A stretch of 32,261 bases of DNA from a virus, in IMG/VR virus record IMGVR_UViG_3300021057_000128, positions 1 through 32,261 of that record; one strand, written 5' to 3'. Below the pieces are notes generated by a model. The model did not search any database and was not told where the DNA came from. It saw nothing but the letters and a program-made list of their open reading frames with translations. Within the stretch, counting starts at the first letter, position 1. Each line of letters opens with the position of its first letter. The position numbers were made by a program, and so were the translations under genes. Positions 1 through 6,804 of this stretch are shown here, in pieces.

Positions 1-120
1 AAAAAGCTCGCTTATCTGATGAGCATCTCCTACGGCCGCGCCTCAGCCCTTATCGACCAGCTCGAAGCAGCCGGTGTTATCAGCCCTAAAGACGCCAATG
101 GACGGCGACATGTTTTATGA
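1..120 (+). CDS. ftsK: FtsK/SpoIIIE-type DNA translocase, C-terminal gamma domain (5' truncated)
   Basis: Reading frame 1 is open from the window edge to the TGA at 118-120 and encodes the last 39 residues of a protein. The segment YGRASALIDQLEAAGVISP followed by a short Arg-rich end matches the winged-helix gamma domain of FtsK/SpoIIIE, which reads oriented chromosomal motifs and steers the hexameric pump. Only the DNA-reading tail is in the window, so the motor domain is unseen. The stop overlaps the next start (ATGA), so the two genes are translationally coupled. It could be the host ftsK next to a prophage, or a translocase belonging to the element; the same ATGA coupling continues through the small genes downstream, which slightly favours one operon. 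Confidence 0.8.
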   Translation, partial: KKLAYLMSISYGRASALIDQLEAAGVISPKDANGRRHVL

Positions 121-350
121 CAGCCACCAAAAAATGGGACTCAGCATACATTGAAGCCAAACTATTGGAAGGGAAAGTGCTCGTTCTGCCCGAGCATTTG
201 TACGAAATGGGCATGAAGCGCTTACGTTCCGATGGTGTAAGCGAGCAAGCGCTAGAAAGCGTTCAAAAGACCAAATATTTGCCCGAAAGCGAGGTAGCTT
301 ACCTTTGGGGCGAAAACTGGAAATTCCCCTACGACAAAATGAATTGGTAG
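117..350 (+). CDS. Hypothetical protein, coupled to the FtsK-like gene
   Basis: 77 residues, no recognised family. It starts at an ATG overlapping the upstream stop (ATGA), with no Shine-Dalgarno needed. The sequence is mixed charged, with a C-terminal aromatic stretch (WGENWKFPYDKMNW), and has no membrane segment or signal peptide. The motif YLPESEVAYLWGE and the general size recall small DNA-metabolism accessory proteins of phages and plasmids, but I cannot assign a function. Confidence 0.6.
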   Translation: MTATKKWDSAYIEAKLLEGKVLVLPEHLYEMGMKRLRSDGVSEQALESVQKTKYLPESEVAYLWGENWKFPYDKMNW

Positions 351-386
351 CTTCGCAAATTGTAATATTGTCCGGCTATCAAAAAT

Positions 387-557
387 ATGAAGAAACACGA
401 ACATTACTGGTCGTTTGACCATACCATATGGGAGGGGAGAACGAAGAACGAAGTCGCAGTGCATCGTTACTGTGCGTGTGGAAAGCACCAGATTGCGTAT
501 GCGCGCATCTGGCATATGCCCCGCAAGGTATACCAATTTGGAAAACACGGCTTATGA
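387..557 (+). CDS. Small basic hypothetical protein (56 aa) with one Cys-x-Cys
   Basis: This 56-codon frame (starting MKKHEHYWSFDHTIWEG) runs to a TGA overlapping the next ATG (ATGA at 554-557). It is rich in His, Tyr and Trp and has a CACGKHQ motif that could bind zinc together with neighbouring His. I prefer it to the longer frame starting at 428 because the gene chain here repeatedly uses ATGA overlaps and the codons are coherent. The start has a TATG context and no Shine-Dalgarno. Function unknown. Confidence 0.5.
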   Translation: MKKHEHYWSFDHTIWEGRTKNEVAVHRYCACGKHQIAYARIWHMPRKVYQFGKHGL

Positions 558-862
558 GAGCCACATGGAGCGAGCGAGTGAAGAAGCCAGTAAAGCCTCG
601 CAATGTAAGGGTATGTGAGCTGTGTCGCGAGCCTTTTCACCCGCACAGCAAACAACGATTCTGCGGAAGCATCACGTTTAAAGTGGGCTGCGCTTATAAG
701 ATGAAGGTAGCTCGAAATATGGAATTTAACAGAAAAAAGAGGCCGTGGTGCAGACCCGAACGCCGAACGAAACACGCCGCCTATATGCGGAAGTACAGGG
801 CAGAATTAGCAGAAAGGCGAGCAAGGTGCACCATAACCACCACTAACAACCACACACCATGA
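554..862 (+). CDS. Small zinc-finger-like, basic hypothetical protein
   Basis: 102 residues from the ATG that overlaps the preceding stop; the frame is open further upstream to 428, but that part is covered by the preceding gene. The motif CELCREPFHPHSKQRFC is a CxxC...C zinc-knuckle pattern with a third Cys in VGCAY, typical of small phage proteins that recognise DNA or join an HNH-type fold. The C-terminal half is very Arg/Lys-rich (repeated RRTK, RKYRAELAERRAR), suggesting nucleic-acid binding. It ends with ATGA coupling to the next gene. Specific function unknown. Confidence 0.6.
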   Translation: MRATWSERVKKPVKPRNVRVCELCREPFHPHSKQRFCGSITFKVGCAYKMKVARNMEFNRKKRPWCRPERRTKHAAYMRKYRAELAERRARCTITTTNNHTP

Positions 863-1029
863 CCGACAAAGAAATGAGAGACATGTTCGCCGCCGCAGCG
901 TTGCAAGGGTTAATTAGCAAGGGAGCTTTTGACATTACCGAATACTCGCAACACGCCGGTATTGCCTACCTTTTTGCAGACAGAATGATGGCCGAACGCG
1001 CTAAAAGGGATAACACCAATAATCATTAG
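859..1029 (+). CDS. Small hypothetical protein (56 aa)
   Basis: It begins at an ATG overlapping the upstream TGA (ATGA at 859-862) and ends at TAG 1027-1029. The acidic-to-amphipathic sequence (start MTDKEMRDMFAAAALQGLI) looks helical. Phages often carry such 50-60 residue proteins with the pattern 'A..AL.GLI...', which resembles small phage proteins of unknown function. No cysteine cluster or membrane segment is seen. Confidence 0.5.
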   Translation: MTDKEMRDMFAAAALQGLISKGAFDITEYSQHAGIAYLFADRMMAERAKRDNTNNH

Positions 1030-1034
1030 AGGCT

Positions 1035-1190
1035 ATGAACATTCGTTGCCTGCTGAAGTTCCACCACATAACATTTGACTGCGGCTTATACAAACAGAAT
1101 GGCAATATCTGCACCTTTGTATGTACGGGCGGCTGTAAGTTGTGCGGCTTGGTTGTCGAACCAGAGGTCAAAGAAATAGTGCTAAAATAG
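1035..1190 (+). CDS. Small Cys-rich protein, DUF1660-like
   Basis: 51 residues. The start MNIRCLLKFHHITF followed by a CTGGCKLCG cluster resembles the small prophage zinc proteins of the DUF1660 kind (an N-terminal Cys-Leu-Leu-x-x-His block and a closing CxxCG). That assignment is by eye and weak. The extended -10 promoter for the next transcript lies inside the 3' end of this gene. Confidence 0.5.
   Translation: MNIRCLLKFHHITFDCGLYKQNGNICTFVCTGGCKLCGLVVEPEVKEIVLK
1180..1188 (+). promoter_or_regulatory. Extended -10 promoter (TGCTAAAAT)
   Basis: A TGn extension directly precedes TAAAAT (5 of 6 to TATAAT). No convincing -35 box is seen. A start near 1195 gives a short leader with AGGAGG at 1206-1211 in front of the gene at 1217. 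The same promoter style recurs at least seven more times downstream. Confidence 0.45.
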
Positions 1191-1216
1191 CAATGGCATA
1201 TATACAGGAGGCTACC

Positions 1217-1306
1217 ATGCTCCGTCGTCTCTTTCGCTTGTTCATCCGACGCCCGGTCATCATTCCCCCTAAAACCCGCGAGGATGCCGCGAGACTCGTA
1301 TGCTAG
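1217..1306 (+). CDS. Very small basic peptide (29 aa)
   Basis: A perfect AGGAGG at 1206-1211 sits 5 nt before the ATG, the strongest ribosome-binding site of this region, which is why I call so short a frame. The peptide (MLRRLFRLFIRRPVIIPPKT and nine more residues) is amphipathic and Arg-rich, like a membrane-active or leader peptide. Its stop TAG overlaps the Shine-Dalgarno of the next small gene. Confidence 0.45.
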   Translation: MLRRLFRLFIRRPVIIPPKTREDAARLVC

Positions 1307-1315
1307 GAGGCCCCC

Positions 1316-1411
1316 ATGCGCCCTTTCGACCTGTACTGGTTCTGGTGGGACGCTTTCGGCTTCCCGCGCTACGTCGTGCTCCCCGGAGGCGGATTCGCTT
1401 TCGAGACGTGA
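1316..1411 (+). CDS. Very small aromatic peptide (31 aa)
   Basis: AGGAGG at 1305-1310 lies 5 nt before the ATG and overlaps the previous stop, so the pair should be coupled. The product is rich in Trp, Phe and Tyr (MRPFDLYWFWWDAFGFP), possibly membrane-interacting. Function unknown; the support is the ribosome-binding site and spacing only. Confidence 0.4.
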   Translation: MRPFDLYWFWWDAFGFPRYVVLPGGGFAFET

Positions 1412-1461
1412 TAGCCAAGTTCGCGCTCGTGCTGTTTTTCCTCTCCCTTCGCAGCCGTTGA
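1408..1461 (+). CDS. Possible 17-residue hydrophobic peptide
   Basis: A GTG overlapping the preceding TGA opens a frame encoding MIAKFALVLFFLSLRSR, one short hydrophobic helix with a basic tail. Its stop lies in the loop of the terminator hairpin. This may be chance; only the overlap supports it. Confidence 0.2.
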   Translation: MIAKFALVLFFLSLRSR

Positions 1462-1474
1462 CCACGGCTGTTTT
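1452..1474 (+). terminator. Rho-independent terminator after the small-gene cluster
   Basis: A 7-bp stem CAGCCGT/ACGGCTG with a 5-nt loop (TGACC) is followed by TTTT. It ends the rightward transcript of the small genes and separates them from the repeat/tRNA region. Confidence 0.6.
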
Positions 1475-1576
1475 CCTTGAAAAGCCGTCCGCGACATGCC
1501 AAATAGCCGGAGACTGCCCCGAACCTAAGAGCCTAACCGGAGACTAAGGGACGGGGAGGGGTCGCTAACTCCTTGT

Positions 1577-1616
1577 GCCGCCGTAGCTCAGTTGGTTAGA
1601 GCACCAGATTGTGGAT
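1577..1616 (+). other. 5' half of a tRNA-His(GTG) gene; candidate att-site remnant
   Basis: The sequence has a 7-nt acceptor strand, TA at positions 8-9, a D-arm with GCTC/GAGC stem and AGTTGGTTA loop, A26, an anticodon-stem strand CCAGA and a loop TTGTGGA containing the GTG anticodon. Similarity ends at about 1616: the expected TCTGG stem partner, T-arm and 3' acceptor are absent. A tRNA fragment ending in the anticodon loop next to a tyrosine integrase is what an att site looks like. Alternatively the 80-nt segment 1575-1654 (closing stem GTGCCG/CGGCAC) is a tRNA-derived small RNA. Confidence 0.6.
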
Positions 1617-1687
1617 AGGGTGCCAAGACCACACCTGTGAGAACATCACGGCACCTAAGTTACTGCCCTCTCTAGACTTTCTCCGTT

Positions 1688-1758
1688 TTAGGCTCATCCT
1701 GTTAGCACATATCGAAACGCCTGCAATCTCGGTGTTTCGGAGACTATGGAGAGCCTAA
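1688..1758 (+). promoter_or_regulatory. Structured leader before the integrase gene
   Basis: An outer stem (TTAGGCTC 1688-1695 with GAGCCTAA 1751-1758) encloses a 9-bp hairpin CGAAACGCC/GGTGTTTCG (1713-1721 and 1731-1739, one G-T pair). The outer 3' strand ends 1 nt before the ATG and overlaps the weak Shine-Dalgarno GGAG at 1748-1751, so folding would hide the start of int. It could restrain integrase translation; the same bases also belong to the repeat family. Confidence 0.45.
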
Positions 1759-1759
1759 G

Positions 1760-2908
1760 ATGCCCAAGGTGGCGCTCACCGACATGAGCGTGAAGGCGCT
1801 CAAACCCCCCACCCAAGGCCAAGTCACCTACTGGGATACAAACCTTGCCGGGTTCAATCTCCGCATCTCACAGGGCGGGTCTAAAACCTTCACACTCGTA
1901 CACGGCGAGGGGAGGGAGCGGATCACACTCGGCCGCTACCCCGTCATCAGCTTGAGCCAGGCGCGGCAGAAGGCCCGCGAGATTTTAGCCGAGAAGACCC
2001 TTGGCATTGCGCCGAAGCCCGCCAGCCTCATGTTTGAGGAGGCACTAGCCCTCTTTCTCGCCTCACGCGAGCAGAAGAACAAACCCCGCACCGTCCAAGA
2101 GACGCGCTGGCTCCTTCACAAGCACCTCTTGCCAAAGCTTCGCGGCAAGCCTGTAGCCGACGTGACGGCGCACGATATCACCCGCGTCACCGACGCCCTG
2201 CGGGACACCCCTTCAGCCGCGCTGCATCTCACCGTCGCAGCGAAGACGATGTTTCGCTTCCTCACGCGCCGAAAGCTCATCCCCTCGAACCCTTGTGAGG
2301 ACTTGGAGCTCCCCAGCAAGACGCGCCAGAAAGACCGCGTGCTGACCGACCAAGAGCTTGTCGCGGTGTACCGCGCAGCGGAAGAGTACGGCTATCCCTT
2401 CGGGATCATCGTGCAAATTTTGGCGAGAACCGGACAGAGACGTTCTGAGGTTGCCGCCTTGAGAAAAGGCTATTTGAACGGTGATATAGTTACCTTACCC
2501 AGTTTTCTATGCAAAAACGGCAGAGAGCACAGCTTCGTTCTTGGACCGACTGCCATATCTACGTTACAACTTGCCCTGAGTATGGCGTGTGCCGAGAAGA
2601 ACACTTTGTTATTCCCTGCACGCGGAAAGCCCGAAACGCCCTTCAACGGCTGGTCGAAGAGCAAAGCAGCTCTTGATAAGCGCTGCCCGATTGCCCCTTG
2701 GACACTCCACGACCTTCGCAGAACGTTCAGCACGAACCTTGCCCGCTTAGGCGTGAAGCCGCACATCATCGAGCGCATCTTGAACCACGTCACGGGGGAG
2801 ATCAGCGGCGTCGCTGCAACCTACAATCGCTACGCCTACCTCGACGAAACCCGCGACGCGATGCTCTTGCATGAGCGTTGGCTTGACGGTCTTTTGGCAC
2901 AAGCGTAG
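1760..2908 (+). CDS. int: Tyrosine recombinase / integrase, P4 type
   Basis: 382 residues, the normal length for P4-like integrases. Residues 1-85 are the DUF4102-like arm-binding domain (DTNLAGFNLRISQGGSKTF, ITLGRYP), 90-180 the core-binding domain and 190-382 the catalytic domain. Catalytic residues are visible: the first Arg in TGQRRSE (about 227), a Lys in LCKNGRE, His-x-x-Arg in HDLRR (317/320), His in LNH (343) and the nucleophilic Tyr, probably in ATYNRY (355). It should cut and join attP and a tRNA-linked attB. It sits just downstream of the tRNA-His fragment and upstream of an excisionase-like gene, the classic arrangement for an integrating element. It looks intact. Confidence 0.93.
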   Translation: MPKVALTDMSVKALKPPTQGQVTYWDTNLAGFNLRISQGGSKTFTLVHGEGRERITLGRYPVISLSQARQKAREILAEKTLGIAPKPASLMFEEALALFLASREQKNKPRTVQETRWLLHKHLLPKLRGKPVADVTAHDITRVTDALRDTPSAALHLTVAAKTMFRFLTRRKLIPSNPCEDLELPSKTRQKDRVLTDQELVAVYRAAEEYGYPFGIIVQILARTGQRRSEVAALRKGYLNGDIVTLPSFLCKNGREHSFVLGPTAISTLQLALSMACAEKNTLLFPARGKPETPFNGWSKSKAALDKRCPIAPWTLHDLRRTFSTNLARLGVKPHIIERILNHVTGEISGVAATYNRYAYLDETRDAMLLHERWLDGLLAQA

Positions 2909-2918
2909 CCTCGTCACG

Positions 2919-2930
2919 CCCGCTAGCGGG
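2919..2930 (+). promoter_or_regulatory. 12-bp perfect palindrome between int and the xis-like gene
   Basis: CCCGCTAGCGGG is fully self-complementary and lies 10 nt after the integrase stop. It may be an operator for the small regulator just downstream, or a protein-binding site for excision. No T-run follows, so it is not a terminator. Confidence 0.35.
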
Positions 2931-2978
2931 ATGAACCTCAACCAAGGGTCATCCGGGTGCCCCGAAGGAGCACTCGTG

Positions 2979-3179
2979 ATGACAGAGGATCGTCTCATAG
3001 TTGACTTTGCCATGCTCAAACGCATGGGGCTCACGTACTCGCGCTACCACGTCATCCATAGGCTCGTGCCTGCGGGACACTTCCCAAAACCCTTCAAGGT
3101 GGGGAAGCGCCCAAACGCCAAGAACCTGTGGTATTGGAGCGAAGTCAGGCCCTTTTTTGAGCGCAGGGTCGCAGAGTAG
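2979..3179 (+). CDS. AlpA/excisionase-like DNA-binding protein
   Basis: 66 residues. I choose ATG 2979 (or GTG 2976) because GAAGGAG at 2964-2970 sits at correct spacing, whereas the longer frame from 2871 overlaps int and has no ribosome site. The pattern LKRMGLTYSRYHVIHRLV, then GHFPKPFKVG and a closing Trp-rich helix (LWYWSEVRPFF), is the MerR-like winged helix of AlpA/Xis proteins, which bend att DNA for excision or activate int. Its place directly after int supports that role. It is followed by a strong terminator. Confidence 0.75.
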   Translation: MTEDRLIVDFAMLKRMGLTYSRYHVIHRLVPAGHFPKPFKVGKRPNAKNLWYWSEVRPFFERRVAE

Positions 3180-3202
3180 TCATTGACGCTGCTCTGTAGG
3201 GC

Positions 3203-3238
3203 CAAGGGGTCGGAGTCCAATCCGGCCCCTTGCTTTTT
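3203..3238 (+). terminator. Strong rho-independent terminator after int-xis
   Basis: An 11-bp stem CAAGGGGTCGG/CCGGCCCCTTG (one G-T pair) with an 8-nt loop AGTCCAAT is followed by C and TTTTT. It closes the integration module; the next gene has its own Shine-Dalgarno immediately after. Confidence 0.85.
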
Positions 3239-3248
3239 GGAGGCGGTG

Positions 3249-3770
3249 ATGAAGTTCCGCTACCAGCGACGGGTAAGTGGGGGCAGCAAGCCCATTCACT
3301 ACCTCGACACCCAAGTCATATTCACCAACGAAGAAAAAGCCATTATCAAAACAATGCGCCTTGAGCGCGACAGGATATTCTCGGTCGTTCCTGAGACGGT
3401 CGAGACTTGGGACAATCTCTATGGCGGTGTGCGCGGCCGCCTTTTTGACGCCTTTATCGTGGTGTGCCGCTTTGCCATTCTTCCCGTCTCCTTTATTTTA
3501 GGAACCTTCGTACAGTTTTCTCTCGGGTTTATCGTTTTCGTCGCGATGGCAACCCTCATTATTTACGACATACGCAACGCCCGAAAAATTCAGACATTAA
3601 CCAAGCCAAAAGAGTATACGGCTACCGACTATATCAACGGGCAAACGATCACCTTCGCCGCCCATACCGGCGCTCACATCCGCCACACCCAACAACAATG
3701 CATCCTCGGGCTTCAGGAGTTTAAGCGCCAGCTTGCGATACACATGGAAGAGGTGGAGGAGGAAACATGA
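3249..3770 (+). CDS. Putative two-helix membrane protein
   Basis: 173 residues. ATG 3249 is chosen because GGAGGCG (3239-3245) precedes it closely and the longer frame from 3183 would run through the terminator. Residues about 68-110 contain two adjacent hydrophobic segments (FIVVCRFAILPVSFIL and GFIVFVAMATLIIY), giving a hairpin in the membrane with both soluble parts on the same side. The C-terminus is acidic (MEEVEEET). Its stop overlaps the ATPase start (ATGA). Because it is coupled to a VirD4/TraG-like ATPase it may anchor that protein to the membrane, as small membrane partners do in conjugation systems; this is inference, and no family was recognised. Confidence 0.7.
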   Translation: MKFRYQRRVSGGSKPIHYLDTQVIFTNEEKAIIKTMRLERDRIFSVVPETVETWDNLYGGVRGRLFDAFIVVCRFAILPVSFILGTFVQFSLGFIVFVAMATLIIYDIRNARKIQTLTKPKEYTATDYINGQTITFAAHTGAHIRHTQQQCILGLQEFKRQLAIHMEEVEEET

Positions 3771-5692
3771 CCGACGACGAATTTGCCACCGACGTGATAC
3801 AAACCCATGTGGCAACGCATGGAAAATACCCAACCGATTCGCTTCTGGACGCCATGTTCAAGTTTTGTGGCGTCATGTTTTTAGCCGAAGGGTACGCCGA
3901 CCCACCCGAAAAACCCGAGAGTAATAACCCGATTGTGCAAGGACGCTATTTAGACCAACTCGAAGCATGGAACCGCAAGCGGGCAAACATACACGTCACC
4001 CTCCCCCTGCTCAAAGAGGCCGTGCTGTTGCTTTTGAATGTGATACAAAGCGCCCTCCCTAATGACCTGTTTTTTGACGACTGGAACGAGCGCGAGTTTC
4101 CCGGCACGACGCCGCTCGGAGATCGCCTCCTTGCCCCGAACGAATTTACAAAACAAATATGCGCCTACATAAACGCCGAGCAGCTTATGAAACACAACCT
4201 CCTGCACCTCACGCGGGGGAAAATCTTTGAGAAAAAGATGGAGGGCAAACAAGGACTGGAGCTTTTGGCTGACGGGCCAGTGGGATGGTTTCTTGAATAT
4301 CCCGTACCCCTCGCACCCGCCGATTACGACACCCGATACAAACACTCCCTCGTGTGCGCCCGTACCGGGCACGGCAAGACCCAACTCTTGGGCAACCTCA
4401 TTCTGTGGGATTTGCAGCAGGACAACCCACCGGCCACCGTCGTACTCGATTCGACCGGGAGCTTTGTGCAGACCATTTCAAAGCTCAAGCTCTTTGACCC
4501 CACCGTGGACGGCTCCCTCGCCGACCGGCTCATTTACATAGACCCAACCGACACATTCCCCCCTGCCATGTCGTTGCTTTCAATGGCCCAACAAGGAGCC
4601 CAGGCCGAAACCCAAGTCAACGCCCTTATCGCCTATGCGCTTTCCGACGCCTCAATTCCCTTAACAGGTTTGCAAGAGACGATGATGAGCTTTGTCATTC
4701 GTCTCGTTATGAGCATGAACGGCAACCTTCAGACTATGCACGACGTTCTCAACGAAAATCCCTCAAAAGGCGAATATGCGAACAGCCGGTATAAAGCACA
4801 AATCGAAACACTCGACGAAACCGCACAGGGCTACTTTAGAAACGAATTTTTCGGCAAGCACACGGCGGCCACCAAGCGGCAGATTGCCACAAAGTTGTAC
4901 GGCATCCTCACCAACCCAACCCTGCTTAACGTGTACGGCGCACGGGTGAACAAAATCGACTGGTATGAAGCTCTAAACAAGCGAGCTATCATTTTGTGCA
5001 ACACCGCTGAGGGGGAACTGGACGAAAAGCATATCGACTTCTCACGCTACCTTATCGCTCAGGTTATGTTAGCCGTTTTCAAACGCCAGAAGGACAACCC
5101 CCAATACCGCGTCCCCACCTTCCTGTGGGTTGACGAAGCAGCGGGGATTGTCGATTCGACCTATGAACGCTTGCTCATTCGAGCGAGACAGCTCAAGTGC
5201 GGCACCTGTGCCTGCTTTCAGAGTTTCGGCCAGCTCGAACCCCAAAAGCTCCAAGACATGATGGGGAGCCAGACCAGCATCAAGTACATGGGCGGCCTCG
5301 ACCCAACCGAGGCCCGCCGCCTTGCCGCCCGGATGGGAAAAACGGACCCGAACCAAATCCTCGAAACCCAGCCCTTCCAGTACGTCGTCTACTACGAGGG
5401 CCACATGAGCCACGGGGCAACCATGCAACTCCCCCGAGGCGTTCTCCAAAACCAACCCCCGATGGACGACGCCGCCTATGCGCTCCTCATGCAGCGCAAC
5501 CGCGAACGGTTCGGTGTGAAGCCCGAGCCAGCTCCCCCGACTGGCAAAGAACTAGCCACCGCGTACGTTGCCGCTGCAAAGACAGTCCAAGAAACAGTAC
5601 CCCAGCCCCCGCCCCCTAAGAGCACAGTCACGCCTGCGCCTTCCGAGCCTTCCCCACAGCGGAAGCGCCCCAAAGCCGGGACTTCGTGGTAA
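3767..5692 (+). CDS. VirD4/TraG/HerA-like coupling ATPase (TraD-type DNA pump)
   Basis: 641 residues. Walker A is ARTGHGKT (about 198-205), Walker B lies in FLWVDEAAG (about 445-455), and a conserved block follows (FQSFGQLEPQKLQDMMGSQT, then YMGGLDPTEARRLA and KTDPNQIL). That order is typical of T4SS coupling proteins and HerA/FtsK-family ATPases, including the TraG/TraD C-terminal region. Such proteins hexamerise and drive DNA through a membrane pore. The N-terminal 190 residues have no clear membrane helices, so the separate membrane protein encoded just upstream (3249) could supply the anchor. The Pro-rich tail (PQPPPPKSTVTPAPSEPSPQ) is disordered. No relaxase or mating-pore genes are seen nearby. 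It is intact; its role in a phage is unusual. Confidence 0.8.
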   Translation: MTDDEFATDVIQTHVATHGKYPTDSLLDAMFKFCGVMFLAEGYADPPEKPESNNPIVQGRYLDQLEAWNRKRANIHVTLPLLKEAVLLLLNVIQSALPNDLFFDDWNEREFPGTTPLGDRLLAPNEFTKQICAYINAEQLMKHNLLHLTRGKIFEKKMEGKQGLELLADGPVGWFLEYPVPLAPADYDTRYKHSLVCARTGHGKTQLLGNLILWDLQQDNPPATVVLDSTGSFVQTISKLKLFDPTVDGSLADRLIYIDPTDTFPPAMSLLSMAQQGAQAETQVNALIAYALSDASIPLTGLQETMMSFVIRLVMSMNGNLQTMHDVLNENPSKGEYANSRYKAQIETLDETAQGYFRNEFFGKHTAATKRQIATKLYGILTNPTLLNVYGARVNKIDWYEALNKRAIILCNTAEGELDEKHIDFSRYLIAQVMLAVFKRQKDNPQYRVPTFLWVDEAAGIVDSTYERLLIRARQLKCGTCACFQSFGQLEPQKLQDMMGSQTSIKYMGGLDPTEARRLAARMGKTDPNQILETQPFQYVVYYEGHMSHGATMQLPRGVLQNQPPMDDAAYALLMQRNRERFGVKPEPAPPTGKELATAYVAAAKTVQETVPQPPPPKSTVTPAPSEPSPQRKRPKAGTSW

Positions 5693-5789
5693 AAATAAGA
5701 GGCACGCGACGGAACCTCTACGAACATACGGGAACGAGAGCGCACTTCCCGCACGTTGAGATTCCGTCCTGCTTTGCTAACGCGGAGGT

Positions 5790-6740
5790 ATGCGACGATC
5801 TAAATTTGGAAACGAACCCGTCAAGGACAAGAACGGCAGGCTCAAGCACGTCATGCCGGTTAACGGCGACCTTGATATTTACAAGGCGCTCGCCCGCCCC
5901 TACTGCCCCCTCTCCCGCTCTTCGGAACTTGCCGCCCTCTTAGGCCGTGACAAGAGCAGCATGGACGAACGGCTGAGGAACCTCAAAGCCGCCCCCAACA
6001 ATTTCGTCCGGGTGTGCTACCACCAGACCGAGAACAAACAGGCGCATCTCTCTTCGAGCCTGTTCTACCAGCTCGACAAAAAGGGACGCGAGCGGTGTGC
6101 CGAAGAAGGCATTGAGGCAACCGACTTTCGCACCGATCAATTCACCCACGCGGTGATGTGGTGTATGTGCGCCAACTCGCTCGACATTGCAACCGTGCAA
6201 AACCCTTCACTGGACATCATCTGGTGGGAAGAGATTAAGACGAACAAAGGGTTTAAGTCGGATTTTTCCGCCGCCGTCCCCGTCAACGACCGCACCCGCC
6301 GCTCAGATGGAGTGCCGTTTGTGCTCAGCCGCATCAATCACCCGATGCAATATGTGTTCTCCAATGGCATTGAGATAGACACGGGCAGCGAACCGATCAA
6401 ATCAAGCAATAAACACAGAGCCACCATCGAGGAAAAGTTTGCGGATTATATAACCATCATCAAAGAGGACCTTTTTAGCGATCACTTCAGCACACCGACT
6501 TCGTTTGTCGTTCCCTTCGTCACCACGACAGAGGCACGTATGTTTTCCATGATGGAGCTGCTTGCTGACATGACGAACAATCGCGAGGTGCTGAGTCGCG
6601 TCCTGTTCAAATTCATCCCTGTGAAAAGCACGGGCTATGAGAAAGCCTGTCCTGCGACGGGACATATATACACAACGCCATGGAAACGTGCGGGTATGCC
6701 GGACTTCAACCTGGCGACGGACTGGGAGGTTTTTTGGTAA
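5790..6740 (+). CDS. Replication-relaxation-like winged-helix protein
   Basis: 316 residues with Shine-Dalgarno GGAGGT just before the ATG. Residues 25-115 contain a winged-helix pattern (KALARPYCPLSRSSELAALL, then MDERLRNLKAA and SLFYQLDKKGRERC) as in the Replic_Relax family, plasmid and phage proteins linked to replication or relaxation of supercoiled DNA. The remaining 200 residues (IIWWEEIKTN, DGVPFVLSRI, TIEEKFADYITIIKEDLF) look like the family's degenerate nuclease-like C-terminal domain. Replic_Relax genes are commonly found next to TraD/VirD4-like ATPases on plasmids, as here. The assignment rests on pattern and neighbourhood rather than a unique motif. Confidence 0.6.
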   Translation: MRRSKFGNEPVKDKNGRLKHVMPVNGDLDIYKALARPYCPLSRSSELAALLGRDKSSMDERLRNLKAAPNNFVRVCYHQTENKQAHLSSSLFYQLDKKGRERCAEEGIEATDFRTDQFTHAVMWCMCANSLDIATVQNPSLDIIWWEEIKTNKGFKSDFSAAVPVNDRTRRSDGVPFVLSRINHPMQYVFSNGIEIDTGSEPIKSSNKHRATIEEKFADYITIIKEDLFSDHFSTPTSFVVPFVTTTEARMFSMMELLADMTNNREVLSRVLFKFIPVKSTGYEKACPATGHIYTTPWKRAGMPDFNLATDWEVFW

Positions 6741-6767
6741 AAAAAGAGCCGCCAATAAGAGGCGGCT
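6739..6767 (-). terminator. Terminator for the minus-strand gene
   Basis: AGCCGCC/GGCGGCT (6747-6753 and 6761-6767) with a 7-nt loop is flanked on the left by seven A, so a minus-strand transcript ends in a stem followed by a U-tract. It may also slow rightward transcripts leaving the gene that ends at 6740, although the + side has only a weak T-run. Confidence 0.7.
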
Positions 6768-6804
6768 GAGTTTGGTAGGCACCCTGTTGGTCGGGCTGGG
6801 GGCT

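Larger units (their letters stand above)
1507..1758 (+). repeat. Dispersed short repeats around the putative attachment site
   Basis: CGGAGACT occurs at 1508-1515, 1538-1545 and 1738-1745, and GAGCCTAA at 1529-1536 and 1751-1758 with an inverted copy TTAGGCTC at 1688-1695. The copies lie on both sides of the tRNA fragment and end at the integrase start. Such repeats are candidates for integrase arm-type sites or operators. The 1462-1759 interval has no credible gene; it holds these repeats, the tRNA fragment and the int leader hairpin. Confidence 0.5.

Noticed and set aside
3203-3232. T-arm of a missing tRNA 3' half
   Set aside because: The loop is 8 nt without TTCGA-type sequence and a T-run follows; it is a terminator.
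3183-3248. N-terminal extension of the membrane protein
   Set aside because: It passes through the terminator stem; a Shine-Dalgarno marks ATG 3249.
5197-5619. 140-codon frame inside the coupling ATPase gene
   Set aside because: Low-complexity Pro/Arg-rich shadow; the ATPase frame carries conserved motifs throughout.
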